A DNA stretch of 64,000 nucleotides, taken from Hysterangium stoloniferum. Lineage: Eukaryota; Basidiomycota; Agaricomycetes; Hysterangiales; Hysterangiaceae. Each line of letters opens with the position of its first letter. The stretch's first letter is position 1. Below, piece after piece: positions 48,465-60,470 of the stretch. Location: NCBI GenBank assembly GCA_015178975.1, contig WHVD01000001.1, forward strand, positions 186,001 through 250,000, given 5' to 3'. The position numbers and the translations under genes were made by a program. The notes beneath the pieces were generated by a model. It was not told the DNA's origin and did no database searches. It worked only from the letters and a program-made list of their open reading frames with translations.

Positions 48465-51204
48465 AATGAGGCGCTATCTGATACCACCTACTTAACCGGA
48501 GTCTAGCCGTTGACGGGCTTGTGTGGAATTTAGCTCCATATCCAGCAGGTTTGAAATGCGACCCAATGTCCAGAGCGCATTTACGCCTTGCAGGAGATAA
48601 GCGTCATCACTTGCTATTAATTGGCAGATTCCATCCTAGCGAACTACCGACTTTGAATACGACGCATAACATCTCAAAGCCGTACGAATAAGCTTAAAGC
48701 AGTGCACTTTGCAGCTGAGTCTGCTGCATGCAACTAGATATATATGTCGGATACGAATATGGTCTCAGGGCTGTTAGAGGCTTAGAGCACTATATAGTGA
48801 CGCTTCAAAAGAGAACTCTTGTGCGGGGGTTCCGTAATAATGTAATATTATATTATTACTCTTCAAGCAAACGCGACTGGTCACACACGTTACCATGTGA
48901 CAGGCACACTTCGCGGAAAGGACGGAATCCGAATGGCTTGAGACTTCAAAAGTGCACCCAAAATTCCCAAGAAATGATTATTATCTAAGAGCGAATTTCA
49001 GTCGCTTTGGCAATGCTAATCGACGAATTTAAGTTTGCGGCGGTGTTAGTACTGGAAACCAGTGTTGTGACTGCCCAGTAAAAATAGTATTTACCTTACC
49101 CAGGTCAGTGGGTAATTACCGTCAGTCATTTGGATGGGAGAATTTTGAGGTCAGTAGGGTCAGTCGGCTAATCCCGAAGCCACATCAAACTTAGATTTGA
49201 AACTGCCAAATGAAAGCACGCGCAAACATTTGGGTTGTATTTACCTTGTTCAGTGATACCTCAATGGGGCGGGAGAAGTCCTGGCTCTGGGAACACTTTC
49301 ATTGAGATGCTCAGAAAGTCAATTCGACATTTCATGGTGCCAGGTGCATTTATTGTACCAAGGAAAAGTTAAGTCCCCTTAACTCCGATATTTTAAGCCT
49401 TTTGGTGTTAAAATTCACTAATCGCTTAAAATTGGGATAGTGCAGGATAGTGTAGGATCATTCCTCAGACACTGCCAGGAACACACTCAAACGCCCACTC
49501 TAACCCCTTCATCATGTCCTAAACACCATTGGGTCATGCTCATTTTTCACCGAACAAAAAAAAATTGAATGAATGAATAGATTTATTTAAGATGGCACAA
49601 TCATTCTCTTGAATTTCTTTTAAATCATTTTGACAAAATCGGCACTGTAATTTTTTAATGCATAGAAAGTAAAAATTAGTGATCAGATAGATCATCTGCC
49701 TAAACTACTTTGTGACAGTTTCCCAATCTCATTCTGAGTTGAATGCAAAGCCTAGAAATGTAAAGATTTAATCCTCAGCAGCCATTTCTCTTGTAGAATT
49801 AAATTCATACACAGGCCACTGTTCTTAGACGGTTCTTAAATTTATTCAAATCTTACAATGGATGAGACTCATAGTTGACTACATCACCAGTTTCACTGGA
49901 AATAATTTTGAATTTAATTCATCTTTCATGTAGCATTTATCATACATATAGTCGTATGAAATGGGTCAGCTTATATTCTTCGACACGTGCTTAAGGCAAT
50001 AGACCATTCGATGAAACTTATTTGGTATGTTGGGCCTGTATTGCACTTCAAATATTATAGAAAATGGATAGTTGGCTTTTTAATAGTAAAGAAAAGGTCT
50101 AGCAGCCATCTTTGTACTATAAAATCACCTGGTTTGTTGATGCGAGCCCTTAAAATTCGTTAAAATTCAAAATTTGCCTTAAAATTAAGCTCGGTTAACT
50201 TAATTAGGCCTTGTAGGTCACTTAATTGCGACTTATGTTTAAAATCCAACCTAAAAAATTATATGTAGCTTATATTGACTGTTATTCATTCTCTTCACAT
50301 ACAACAGAACTTTTTCAGTGGGTTTTATTGCATTCAGGGCTGCTGGATGACGGGTCTTGCAATTATATTATGGGTGAAAGTGACTATCATGTGGTTTGTT
50401 ATGAAACCAACACACTTGCCAACTCCATAATGTCCTATTATTAATTATATACCATTATAACAAAAAATATATTATTCCCTTCAGTGCGAAAAGGTAATCG
50501 AGTAAACTACATTCAAGCCTATGAATGAAAAGTATGTTTGATTATGTAAGCAACTTCGACTAGGAGCTTTGTTTTAGCTCACTGTTTTGCAGTTGCCTTC
50601 TAGGCTTACAGGAGGAACCTACGTAACAGGAGGAGTAGAGCGGCGAGGGGAAGTGTTGAGCATGAAGACACTGCACACATGAGCCCATTTGTTTAGGTTT
50701 GGTATGTATTCGTGTCTGTCCATGCTTCAGCATACTCATCACGTCTGATCATATCCGCCATCCTTTGACATCTCTTTCAACTTTTTACCTCTTCACTTTG
50801 GCATGTAATCGTGTCTGCTTCATTGGTTTCCCAGCTCTTCTCAGTGAAGATCAATACTATTGAGTTGAAAAGGACAGATAACGGCATGGAGAACGGGATG
50901 CTAAGAGTATGTGTCTCTTTTGCGAAACCAGTAGGTGCACATCTTTGTACCCTTCATCAATCTACTAATGTAGGCCCTTGTTCTTATGTCTCTCAAAGCA
51001 GCACAATGTTGGACGAAACTCTATTTCAAATCTTGATTTCAACTCTGTGAGCATTGCTGAGTTTCATATTTATATTGTTATACTAGGTTGCAGCATCTCA
51101 GGAACATTTGAAGCCGAAAATCTGACATATGACTAGCTAGTGTCATATCTTGTAAGATCGGTCCCAACTCGAAGACGGGGGAGTTTACTTGTTTGTCATT
51201 GTAG
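48465..51204. other. AT-rich gene-poor region
   Basis: About 48465-48600 is the upstream side of the zinc-finger gene. From 49000 to 50500 the sequence is strongly AT-rich with repeated TTAAAATT-like text and many stops in all frames. No protein family, RNA gene or repeat family was recognised. 50800-51200 may hold a decayed upstream part of the BCS1-like remnant. Confidence 0.4.
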
Positions 51205-51534
51205 ATGAAAGAGAAGATCTGGAATATGCCGAGGGATTTCTTCATTGAACGTCACTCCTCAGAGAAGAAATGGAAAGTCTTCCAGGATGTCCTAGAGCAC
51301 AAAAATCCACATATCGACTATGTGCCAAGCTACAGAGTCAATGAGTTTTTCCGTTGGAGGGGATACATTATAGAAGTCACACACAAAAAACCACCAAGAG
51401 GTCCTCGGTCTCCTGATAGATATCAAGATATAGATGACATGGCGACTTACAATGCGATGCCCAAGTCATTGCCTTGGGTCAACTTACGATGTGATGCCCG
51501 AGTCATTGCCTTGGATCGACTTACGATGCGATGA
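51205..51534 (+). pseudogene. BCS1-like N-terminal domain remnant
   Basis: The 109-codon ORF follows an acceptor-like ATTGTAG. It contains IWNMPRDFFIERHSSEKKW and then DYVPSYRVNEFFRWRGYIIE, which resembles the N-terminal (BCS1_N) domain of the BCS1-like AAA proteins abundant in Agaricomycetes. Intact relatives continue into an AAA ATPase with Walker A and B. None is found downstream, where a minisatellite and AT-rich DNA follow. The assignment rests on this one stretch. Confidence 0.45.
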
Positions 51535-51556
51535 CTGAGTCGTTGCCTTGGGTCCA
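51446..51556 (+). repeat. Three tandem copies of a 37-bp unit
   Basis: CTTACGATGCGATGCCC, AGTCATTGCCTTGGGTC and linking bases repeat three times (51446, 51483, 51520) with a few changes. The unit is not a multiple of three. Confidence 0.85.
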
Positions 51557-52364
51557 CGTATGCAGATAAATGATAACATGTTCAATGGGCCACAGTTGAA
51601 ACCGGCAACACTGATAACAACTGTGAGCACAAACATTAATTTATAAGTGTAAGTCATTTCATGCTCACATTTTTCCAGTCAAAGCCATCTACAAGTGGGT
51701 ATCCCGAAAAATTCATCGCCATGATAGAAGAAATAGACACATGCCAAATGTATGCATTTGATGCACCACACTGGAGAGCTTAGCGAATACTTTGTGTGTC
51801 ACTCTGCACCGACATCTTACCCTCACCTCTGAGCACATTTTTACCTTCATGTCCACAGGACATTCAAGTTGCACAGCTATGGACGGTTCTGTTTCGCCAT
51901 CCTGCCATTGAGTAAAAGCTATTCATTTACTTTGCCATCTCATTTTCTCCGCATGGGGTTCCCCATTCAATGTGCTTCGTGCAAGTGTGAAATTCGCCAG
52001 TCTTGATAATCGGAATCGTGGATCGGTGATCGCAGTTGGCAGTGATAGGACGAATGGTGGGCAAGCGATTTCAGCTCTAAATGCCTGTGTGCAAAAAGAT
52101 TCCTTCATAATGTGAGTCACACCTATATATCTCGCCTCTGTCAATAATAGTGCAACGAAAAGTTTCTTTTTCGAATTCCAGGAAATCACGCCTCTATCCA
52201 TGTTGAAAAAATTACTGGATGTCGAATATTGATGCTCTTGTGAGCTCCAATCTATGTCCATGAAGACTTTGATACCATAAGCGGCTTAAATCCATGTGAG
52301 TTTTTGTGGCTAGTGCGACTTAGTTGTCTGCTTACCAGGGTTGTGGTTTCTTCGCTCATTAGGC
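51557..52364. other. Intergenic, left flank of the family C chromovirus
   Basis: No recognised gene. A 112-codon minus-strand ORF (51923-52261) has no family resemblance. Ends at the target duplication CCATC. Confidence 0.4.
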
Positions 52365-52369
52365 CCATC

Positions 52370-52914
52370 TGTTACGACCATTCCCGGATGTTTCAATATC
52401 TGACTTCCGGTCTCCCACTCCCGACTTCCGATCCCCGACTTCCGACTTTGACCTCCGACTACGGAACATCATAGTTACCGTATCATCCGCATTCTTCCCT
52501 TGTTCCGCATTTGGTAATTTGTCCGTTGACAAGTATTCACTCGTTTGTTTGTTATATTCCTGTTACGGAATATTGCCTTCCTAATATGTCTTATTATGGT
52601 CTTAGTTTGTAGTACAATAACGAGCAGACTTATATTAGTTTCCGCAAATTTGTACTTTACCTTAGATCTGATATCGACTTAGTTTCTTATTCCTTCTCCC
52701 GTCTTTCTGTACGCTCGATATTCGGAACTCTTCGGAACTCTGAATATCCGTAACTCCCATCACAAGTCTCACCTCTGAAATTAAGGACATTGAGCGTTTG
52801 CGTAGAGGCACAGCACATAAGCTGAAGCCGACGTCCTGACCCTATCTAGTTGTTCCTGACCTTCCGGTGACTTCCCGATAGTTCCGGAATAAGTTCCCGA
52901 CACGGCACTTAACA
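52370..52914 (+). repeat. 5' LTR of family C chromovirus
   Basis: 545 bp, TGTTACGACC to CACTTAACA. TATA-like TATATTA at about 52631-52637, presumed transcript start near 52662, shared motif at about 52803-52835. Confidence 0.95.
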
Positions 52915-52916
52915 GT

Positions 52917-52927
52917 ATATCAGATCT
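52917..52927 (+). promoter_or_regulatory. Self-priming primer-binding site, family C
   Basis: ATATCAGATCT begins two bases after the 5' LTR and is the exact complement of AGATCTGATAT at 52664-52674 (and 59574-59584). That site lies just downstream of the TATA-like box at the presumed transcript start. The offset is the same as in family B with unrelated sequence. Confidence 0.72.
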
Positions 52928-52948
52928 CAACTCTGCGACTCGCTCATC

Positions 52949-55900
52949 ATGGGTCCCAAACACAAAGCTGCCGAAGGACCATCCCAACTTCAATCCCCGT
53001 TGCAACTTTACACCACTCAACCTGAAACCCCAATTCAGCCGACAACATCAGCTTCAGTCGAAGAAGTTACCGAGGAGGTTACCGAGGTAACAAAAGATCC
53101 CAATGTTCCCCACACTTCCGACAACGAAGCAGAAGATCAGCCGGAGACATCGAAAAAGAAATCTTCCGACGAACCGACTGAAATATTGTTTATCAACTCC
53201 ATTGTGAAATTCACTGACTATTTGAAATCTGCTGAGGATAGCAAAGAATCATCCCGCACCGGAGTCAAAGAACCCGAACCTTTTACCGGCAGGGATCCGA
53301 AAAAATTGAAGAATTTCCTTCTCCAATGCCATTTCAGTTTCCGTGATCGACCCAATGCTTTTAAATCTGACAGTCGAAAAGTCAATTTTGCGCTCTCTTA
53401 TCTCAAGGATACCGCTCAGGATTGGTTCGAACCTGGACTATCCGGAATATCCGACGAGACACCCGTATGGCTCGACGACTGGGATGCTTTCGTGGAAGAA
53501 CTGGAAACTAATTTCGGACCTTACGATCAATCCGGTGAAGCAGAAAATGAACTAATGACGCTCAAGATGAAGGACAATCAACGAGTTTCCGATTATCTCG
53601 TCAAGTTTAATGCCCTCGCCGCACGATGTGGATGGGACGATTCTGCCCTCAGGCACCATTTCTATATGGGACTTCCGTCACACCTTAAAGATGAAATCTG
53701 CAAAGATGGAAAGCCAAAAACTCTCCAACTCATGTGGATGAAAGCTCAAACATCTGATGCCCGTTATTGGGAACGAAAAGCTGAGGTTTCTTGAGAGAAC
53801 CCGACGGAACGTTCTCAGAACAACAAGGCGTCGACTAGCAAGTCTTCCGGCAACAACTCAGGCAATAATACCGGCTCTGGCACTAATACTGGCAAATCAA
53901 ATTCCGACCGGAAGAACGACAAGAAATCCAACAAGGAGAAACAGTCAACTTCCGACAAACCTGACATTTCCCATTTGTTGGGTACCGACGGTAAACTCAC
54001 CCCGAAGGAGAAACAACGGCGTATGGACAACGACCTCTCCCTTTTCTGCGGAAAAGGCGGACACAAGGTTTCCGACTGTACCGTTAAATCTAGCTCTTCC
54101 AAGGCTCGCGCGGTAACTTCCACTACAACTACAACGTCTAAGGAAAAACCCACCACGGAGTCGAAAAAAGAGTAAGCAACCCTCCGGAATCTGCACGGAC
54201 AGAGGGTTGCGTTGACTCTCTCCGTGTTTCCGAGGTTATCCGCCTCAACGTGTCCGCTCTCTCTAATCCCGATTCATTATTCGTAAAACTCGTCTCTGAC
54301 TTTCTTGGAAATTTAGTGTTCCGAGCTCTAATAGATTCCGGCTCCACACACTGTTTTGTAGATACCACCTTTGCCACGAAACATAATCTGAAACTCCATT
54401 CTGTTCCCGCAATTTCCTTACGTTTGTTTGACGGCACTAGCAATACGGCAATTACTCAAGCCTGCGACATGTCTATCCGGTTCCCTTGTGGAACATCCCA
54501 GACGGTTACCTTTTTCGTAACACAGTTGGACTCTAGCTGTTCGGTAGTTCTTGGATACAACTGGCTCACCCGATATAATCCGTTGATTGACTGGGTATTG
54601 GGCAGTATTACTTTCCGAACTCCCCACACTTCCGTTCCTCCTGCAGCGTCTTTTCCGGCCAACACCTTTTCGGCATCAACGGCACCTCCGGCTTCTACCG
54701 AGACTTCTGAGCCTCCAAAAATCTCTCTCATCAATGCTTCGGCATTTGTTAGGGCGAGTAAACTGGATGGTTCGCAATGTTTTTCGATCAGCTTAAAAGT
54801 TGATGAAGCATCTGGTCGTTTTGCGACTCCAGAATTATCTGAGCTAAAAGCCAACCTGGAAGGAGTTCCCGAAAAATACCATGATTTCGCGGACATTTTC
54901 AGTAAGCAAAAAGCTGACAGGCTTGCACCACATAGGCCTTACGACTTAAAAATCGATATTGAGCCCGGTTCAAACCCTCCGTTAGGACCTATTTACCCAT
55001 TATCCCAATCGGAACTTTCGTCTATTCGGGAGTTCCTGGATGAACATTTGTCGATAGGTTTTATCCGTCCCTCAAAGTCTCCGTATGGAGCACCCGTCCT
55101 TTTCGTCTGTAAAAAGGATGGCTCCCTTCGACTCTGTGTCGATTTCAGAGGATTAAATTCCATCACACGGAAAGATAAGTATCCACTGCCACTCGTTACC
55201 GATTTACTCGATGCCCCACAGAAAGCTCGGATTTACACCAAAATAGATCTCAAACACGCCTATCATTTGGTCTGAATTGCCGAGGGCGACGAATGGAAAA
55301 CTGCTTTTCGGACTCGCTATGGATCCTTTGAATGGTTGGTTATGCCATTTGGCCTTACCAACGCCCCTTCCGCTTTTCAACGTTTTGTTAATGATATATT
55401 TTCCGACATGCTTGACGTATGTGTTATAGTCTATTTGGACGACATTTTGGTATTTTCCGAGGATCCCGCTCTTCACGATGAACAGGTCCGTGAAGTCTTC
55501 CGAAGACTCCGTAAAAACGGTCTTTTCACCAACGGTAAAAAATGTTATTTCGACATGGATTCTATTGAATACTTAGGTTTCATCATCGGCCCTGATGGTC
55601 TCCGTATGGATGAAACCAAGGTTCAAGTTATCCGTGACTGGCCCGAACCACGGAAGGTCAAGGACATTCAATCATTTTTAGGTTTTGCCAACTTTTACCG
55701 TCATTTTATTCGGAACTACTCGGATATTACAGTACCGCTCACTCGTCTTACCTGTAAAACTCAACCATGGGTTTTTGACGATAAATGCCGCTCCGCCTTC
55801 CAGACTTTAAAAAATGCTTTCACTTCTGCCCCGATCCTTTCCCATTGGAAACCTGATGTTCCGATTATTGTGGAAACCGATGCTTCCAATTATGCAATTG

Positions 55901-57861
55901 CCGCGATCCTTTCCATTCAAGATTCCGACGGTGAAATTCATCCGGTCGCATTTCTTTCTCGGACACTTTCAGTATCCAAACTCAATTACGACGTTCATGA
56001 TAAGGAACTTTTGGCTATTTTTGAAGCTTTCAAACATTGGTGCCATTATCTCGAAGGTTCTGCAACTCCCGTTGACGTTGTTACCGATCACAAAAATCTC
56101 GAATATTTTTCTACCACTAAACTTTTAACCCGCCGGCAGGCCCATTGGTCTGAATTCCTTTCCGCTTTCAACATGATTATCCGTTTCCGACCTGGACGTC
56201 TTGGTGGAAAGCCAGATGCCATGACTCGATGATGGGACGTCTATCCTAAAGAGGGGGAAAGTAACTACGCTGTTGTTAATCCGCATAACTTGAAACTGGT
56301 TTTTACAACGCAACAACTTTCCGCATCTATCCGAGCAACTTCCCTTTACTATCCAATTATGCGTAGCGTCATGATTATGGACATTGAGCAATTACATCAA
56401 GATATCCTTTCCACACTCACTTCCAACCCGGCCCTCAAGCCACATTTAGACATTCCCGACAATCCCAACCAACCCCGATGGTCACAAGACTCTCAAGGTT
56501 TTATCCATCTCGATGGACGTATCTACGTTCCAGATTCCGACAATCTCCGACTCCGCGTACTTCAGTATAAACACGATCATCCAATCTCCGGACATTACGG
56601 CATCAACAATACTCTTGGTTTAATCCGTAGAGAATATACTTGGCCCAACCTCCGAGATTTCGTAACTCAGTTCTGTAAGTCATGCACCACCTGCTTACGC
56701 TCCAAAACCCAGAGGCATAAGCCGTACGGCCTTCTCAAACAACTCCCGATACCAGAAAAACCTTGGAATTCAATTTCCATGGATTTTATCGAACAACTCC
56801 CGACTTCCGAAGGCTTTACATCCATTCTAGTTGTTGTGGACCGATTCTCGAAACAAGGCATTTTCATACCCACTCATGATACAATCACGTCCTTACAATT
56901 AGCGGAACTTTTCATTATTTATGTATTTTCCAAACACAGAGTTCCATCTCACGTAACTTCCGATCGAGGCTCCAAGTTCATCTCCCATTTCTTCCAGGCC
57001 CTCAGAAAAGCCCTCGACATGAAACTACACTTCACCTCGGGATATCACCCGGAAGGTGATGGACAAACGGAACACGTTAATCAAACACTGGAACAATATC
57101 TCCGCATCTATTGTAATTACCAACAGGACAACTGGAAATCCCTTCTTCCAATCGCGGAATTCGCCTACAATAACTCCCCAAATGCAACCACCGGCATATC
57201 TCCCTTCTTCGCCAATAAAGGCTATAATCCGAATCTCACAGTACATTCCGAACGAGATTTGGCTTCGGTCCGTGCTCAAGAATTTATTACCGATCTCGAT
57301 GAATTACATCAAGAACTTCGGAAAGCTATTTCTTCCGCACAGGAATATTATCAACGTTCTGCGGACAAAAACAGGATCCCGCCTCCTAATTTTAAAATTG
57401 GTGATCAGGTTTTTGTAAAAGCTCAATTCTTCCATACTACCCGACCTTCTAAAAAACTCGCTGAGAAATTCTTAGGACCTTTTGAAATTATAGCACAAGC
57501 CGGTTCACTTTCATGGACTCTCCGTCTTCCCGACAGTATGCGAGCAGTCCACCCCGTTTTCCACGTTTCCATGTTAGAACCTTGTGTTCCTAACTCATTC
57601 CCGGAATGTATTCAACCTCCGTCCCCTCCGGTCATCATTGATGGAGAACCCGAATTCGAAGTTTCCGAAATATTGGATTCTAAAATCGACAATCGCCGAC
57701 GTACTTGTAAATTGCTCTATTTAGTTAAATGGGCAGGTTATGAAGGTACCGACGAGGAAACTTCATGGATATTGGCCACGGAACTTGGACATGCTATGGA
57801 AATTGTTACTGACTTCCACACGGCTTATCCAGGCAAACCCGGACCTTTATCATCACTCTAA
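52949..57861 (+). mobile_element. Gag-pol region of family C chromovirus
   Basis: Gag spans about 52949-54175: an acidic N-terminus, then KNFLLQCHFSFRDRPN, and a zinc-knuckle-like CGKGGHKVSDC at its end. Aspartic protease (LIDSGSTHCFVD) is near 54330. Reverse transcriptase spans about 54980-55560, with VYLDDILVFSED. RNase H spans about 55850-56230 (ETDASNYAIAAIL). Integrase, with an HHCC-type zinc domain and a DDE core (MDFIEQLPTSEG, VTSDRGSKFISHFF), spans about 56390-57300. The chromodomain spans about 57650-57830 (LVKWAGYEGTDEETSW). Lightly broken. Confidence 0.93.
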
Positions 57862-57951
57862 TCTTTCTGTTCTTTTCTGCTCAGTTTCCGACACTTCCGT
57901 TTTCACACTCGTTTTTAGGTTTTGCAAGTCAAAAAAATAATATTATTAAAT

Positions 57952-58581
57952 CTATCTCAAAGTCTCTGACACCCCAAATCCACCTTCCGTCCCAACCTCC
58001 GGCTCTTCAGCAATTTCCGCACTTTCCACCATATCCTGTACCTCTTCATCTTCACTCTCTGATTCTTCCGGCCCTTTTCCCGACACCCACCTCTTTTCAA
58101 CACATTCCGCCAACGGATCATTGGTTTTTTCCCGTGCCTTATCGGAAAACCCCTCGGATACTGCGATTACACCAATGCTAACCATTATCTTCTCCAGGAA
58201 ATCGTTTTGCCTCCGGAAATTCCGGACCAACGAACGGAAACCTTTCTCCTGGATATCATTATGGCGATCCATTGTATCCCGCATTTTCATGACTTCCGTC
58301 CCAATAAAAACCAACGCGTCGACGGTTTCCTTGAGAAGCTCAATGCCTGTACTATCCATTTTCGACGTTTCAGTTTCCGTAGCTTTGGCCGCTCCTGAAC
58401 TTCCCGCGTCGTTAGTTTTCGGAGTCTTCTCACCTTTCGGAACCCTTTTTGAGGCAAGGGTGCACGGAAGTTTGAGAACCGTGCAGGGATAGCAAGTTCC
58501 GCCCCATTTTACCTTCTGTTTCCAACACGTCATGTTCCGTATGGAACATCGATAACACAGAGTTTCGTGGACGACTTCCAT
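57952..58581 (-). mobile_element. Antisense Zn2Cys6-like ORF of family C element
   Basis: A 209-codon ORF lies opposite to gag-pol, immediately after the chromodomain. Residues about 11-39 have six cysteines spaced C-x2-C-x6-C-x10-C-x2-C-x6-C (CYRC...TCYPC...C). This is the spacing of the fungal Zn2Cys6 binuclear cluster. A Ser/Thr/Lys linker (SKRVPKGEKTPKTNDAGS), a helical middle and a strongly acidic C-terminus (SESEDEEVQDMVESAE) follow. The same cysteine pattern occurs in the same place in family B. Function unknown. Confidence 0.8.
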
Positions 58582-58722
58582 TCGTTCCGGAGCTTTGACC
58601 TTTGGTTTCTGTTTCGGAAGTTAAACGACTACCGTTTCCGTTACAGATACACTCACTTTAGGACTCGAAGGTCCAGCTTCGCCCTCTACGTCCACCTCCA
58701 CGGCTTTTCGCTGCATCAATAG

Positions 58723-59094
58723 TTATCGGTTGGAATCACGGAATGTATGGGTCAAACTTACCTTTCCTTCCCTTATCTCCTTCAGTTTTTCCGCCACCTG
58801 CGACTCCCGCTGTAATCTTTCCACCTCCTCTTTCTTTTTCTGCGCCTCCGCCGTTTTCCGTATCCATGCTTCTTTTTCCGCCTTCGCCCGCTCCAATTCC
58901 CGCTTTTCCGCCTCCTCCACATCCTTCAACTCCTGCATCAACGCTCTTTCCTCCTCCTCCTGTCGTCGCTTCAACTCCTCCATTTTCTGGCGTTTTTGTT
59001 GAAGTTCTGCGACCTTCGACATCTTTTGAAGTACGGATATTTCGGTATCTGAGTCTTCCGGGGTAGTGATGAACAACGGCCAACGAATCGACAT
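58723..59094 (-). mobile_element. Antisense coiled-coil ORF of family C element
   Basis: A 123-codon ORF on the minus strand. It is largely one Glu/Lys/Arg coiled coil (EELKRRQEEEERALMQELKD, ERAKAEKEAWIRKTAEAQKK). Near its end, AAG/GTAAGT looks like a splice donor, so it may be an upstream exon of the cysteine-motif ORF or a separate gene. The pieces are not joined here. An equivalent coiled-coil stretch precedes the cysteine ORF in family B. Confidence 0.7.
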
Positions 59095-59278
59095 ACAAGT
59101 TGTGGTTAAAGAAACAAAAACATTAATTCGAATATTTGGAGGTTTTTATACTCAGAATAACAGCCGAAACTCTCACCTCCATATTTGCGTAAATTTCACG
59201 ACACATAACAATCAGCCGTCGCTTCAAACACTTAGTACCTAATCGCCTCTATGGGATTTCGGCCTAACAGGGGGGTAC

Positions 59279-59824
59279 TGTTACGACCTGTTCCCGGATG
59301 TTTCAATATCCGACTTCCGGTCTCCCACTCCCGACTTCCGATCCCCGACTTCCGACTTTGACCTCCAACTACGGAACATCATAGTTACCGTATCATCCAC
59401 ATTCTTCCCTTGTTCCGCATTTGGTAATTTGTCCGTTGACAAGTATTCACTCGTTTGTTTGTTATATTCCTGTTACGGAATATTGCCTTCCTAATATGTC
59501 TTATTATGGTCTTAGTTTGTAGTACAATAACGAGCAGACTTATATTAGTTTCCACGAATTTGTACTTTACCTTAGATCTGATATCGACTTAGTTTCTTAT
59601 TCCTTCTCCCGTCTTTCTGTACGCTCAATATTCGGAACTCTTCGGAACTCTGAATATCCGTAACTCCCATCACAAGTCTCACCTCCAAAATTAAGGACAT
59701 TGAGCGTTTGCGTAGAGGCGCAGCACATAAGCTGAAGCCGACGTCCTGACCCTATCTAGTTGTTCCCGACCTTCCGGTGACTTCCCGATAGTTCCGGAAT
59801 AAGTTCCCGACACGGCACTTAATA
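59279..59824 (+). repeat. 3' LTR of family C chromovirus
   Basis: 546 bp, preceded by a purine-rich CAGGGGGGTAC tract and followed by CCATC. Nearly identical to the 5' LTR. Confidence 0.95.
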
Positions 59825-59829
59825 CCATC

Positions 59830-60465
59830 GTATGGTATGTTCACAATATTTTACCTTATAGCGCTGTCTTACATCTGCCCATGAAACTTGTTCTGACCCA
59901 CACAAGTCCTAATTGGCGTCTCCTTCTATGTGGTAACCAAATAATTGCATTGACTCTGAAACTGATAGTTAGATCTTCCGAGCCCAAATCCGCGTGTTCC
60001 ACAGTGTGCAGCCTCGACATCATCTACCTGCTCACTTCTCTTCTTCCACATTGTGACATAATGTACAGCTCGAGCAATCACCACTCCATCAGTTACCCGC
60101 CTAAGTGTTTAGATTTGACCTCATGTCCCTTCCTTTGCGTGGTTGCCACATCTTCCACTCATGCAGTGGCACTCGACGCTGGGCCAGCGAATCAACCCTT
60201 GTTTTCCAGTGTTGTTAGCATTGACAACATTGAACAACAGTGATATGACTCACAATAGCGTTCACTATAAAATTTAGGCCCAACTGATGGTACGTTAACC
60301 CAATTTCTTATCCATGCAGCTACTAATTTGTCAAGTATGCAAAACGAACCCAGTGTCAGTTTGTATTTCTGCTGTGGAGTGCTGTTAAACCTCCAATACA
60401 CAATATCCTGGTTGATGCCTATTGGAAGCGGAAAAGGATAATCAAGATGCAAACCTCGATATGCC
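59830..60465. other. Spacer between chromovirus and solo LTR
   Basis: A 120-codon plus-strand ORF (59881-60243) with no recognisable similarity. No repeat family identified. Confidence 0.4.
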
Positions 60466-60470
60466 CCCTA

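Larger units (their letters stand above)
52370..59824 (+). mobile_element. Ty3/Gypsy chromovirus, family C (young, lightly broken)
   Basis: A 7.46-kb LTR retrotransposon flanked by CCATC (52365-52369 and 59825-59829). LTRs lie at 52370-52914 and 59279-59824. Internal order: gag, protease, RT, RNase H, integrase, chromodomain, then two ORFs on the opposite strand, then the 3' LTR. Only a small number of breaks (about three or four) interrupt gag-pol. The LTRs differ at roughly a dozen positions (about 2 percent), so insertion was recent compared with the family B element. Related to family B along the whole polyprotein but a distinct lineage. Confidence 0.95.

Noticed and set aside
58730-59066. 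Plus-strand ORFs of 90 and 107 codons near the 3' end of the family C element
   Set aside because: They are the complement of the Glu/Lys-rich coiled coil. Their composition (Ser/Phe, Pro runs) is what a reversed coiled coil gives.
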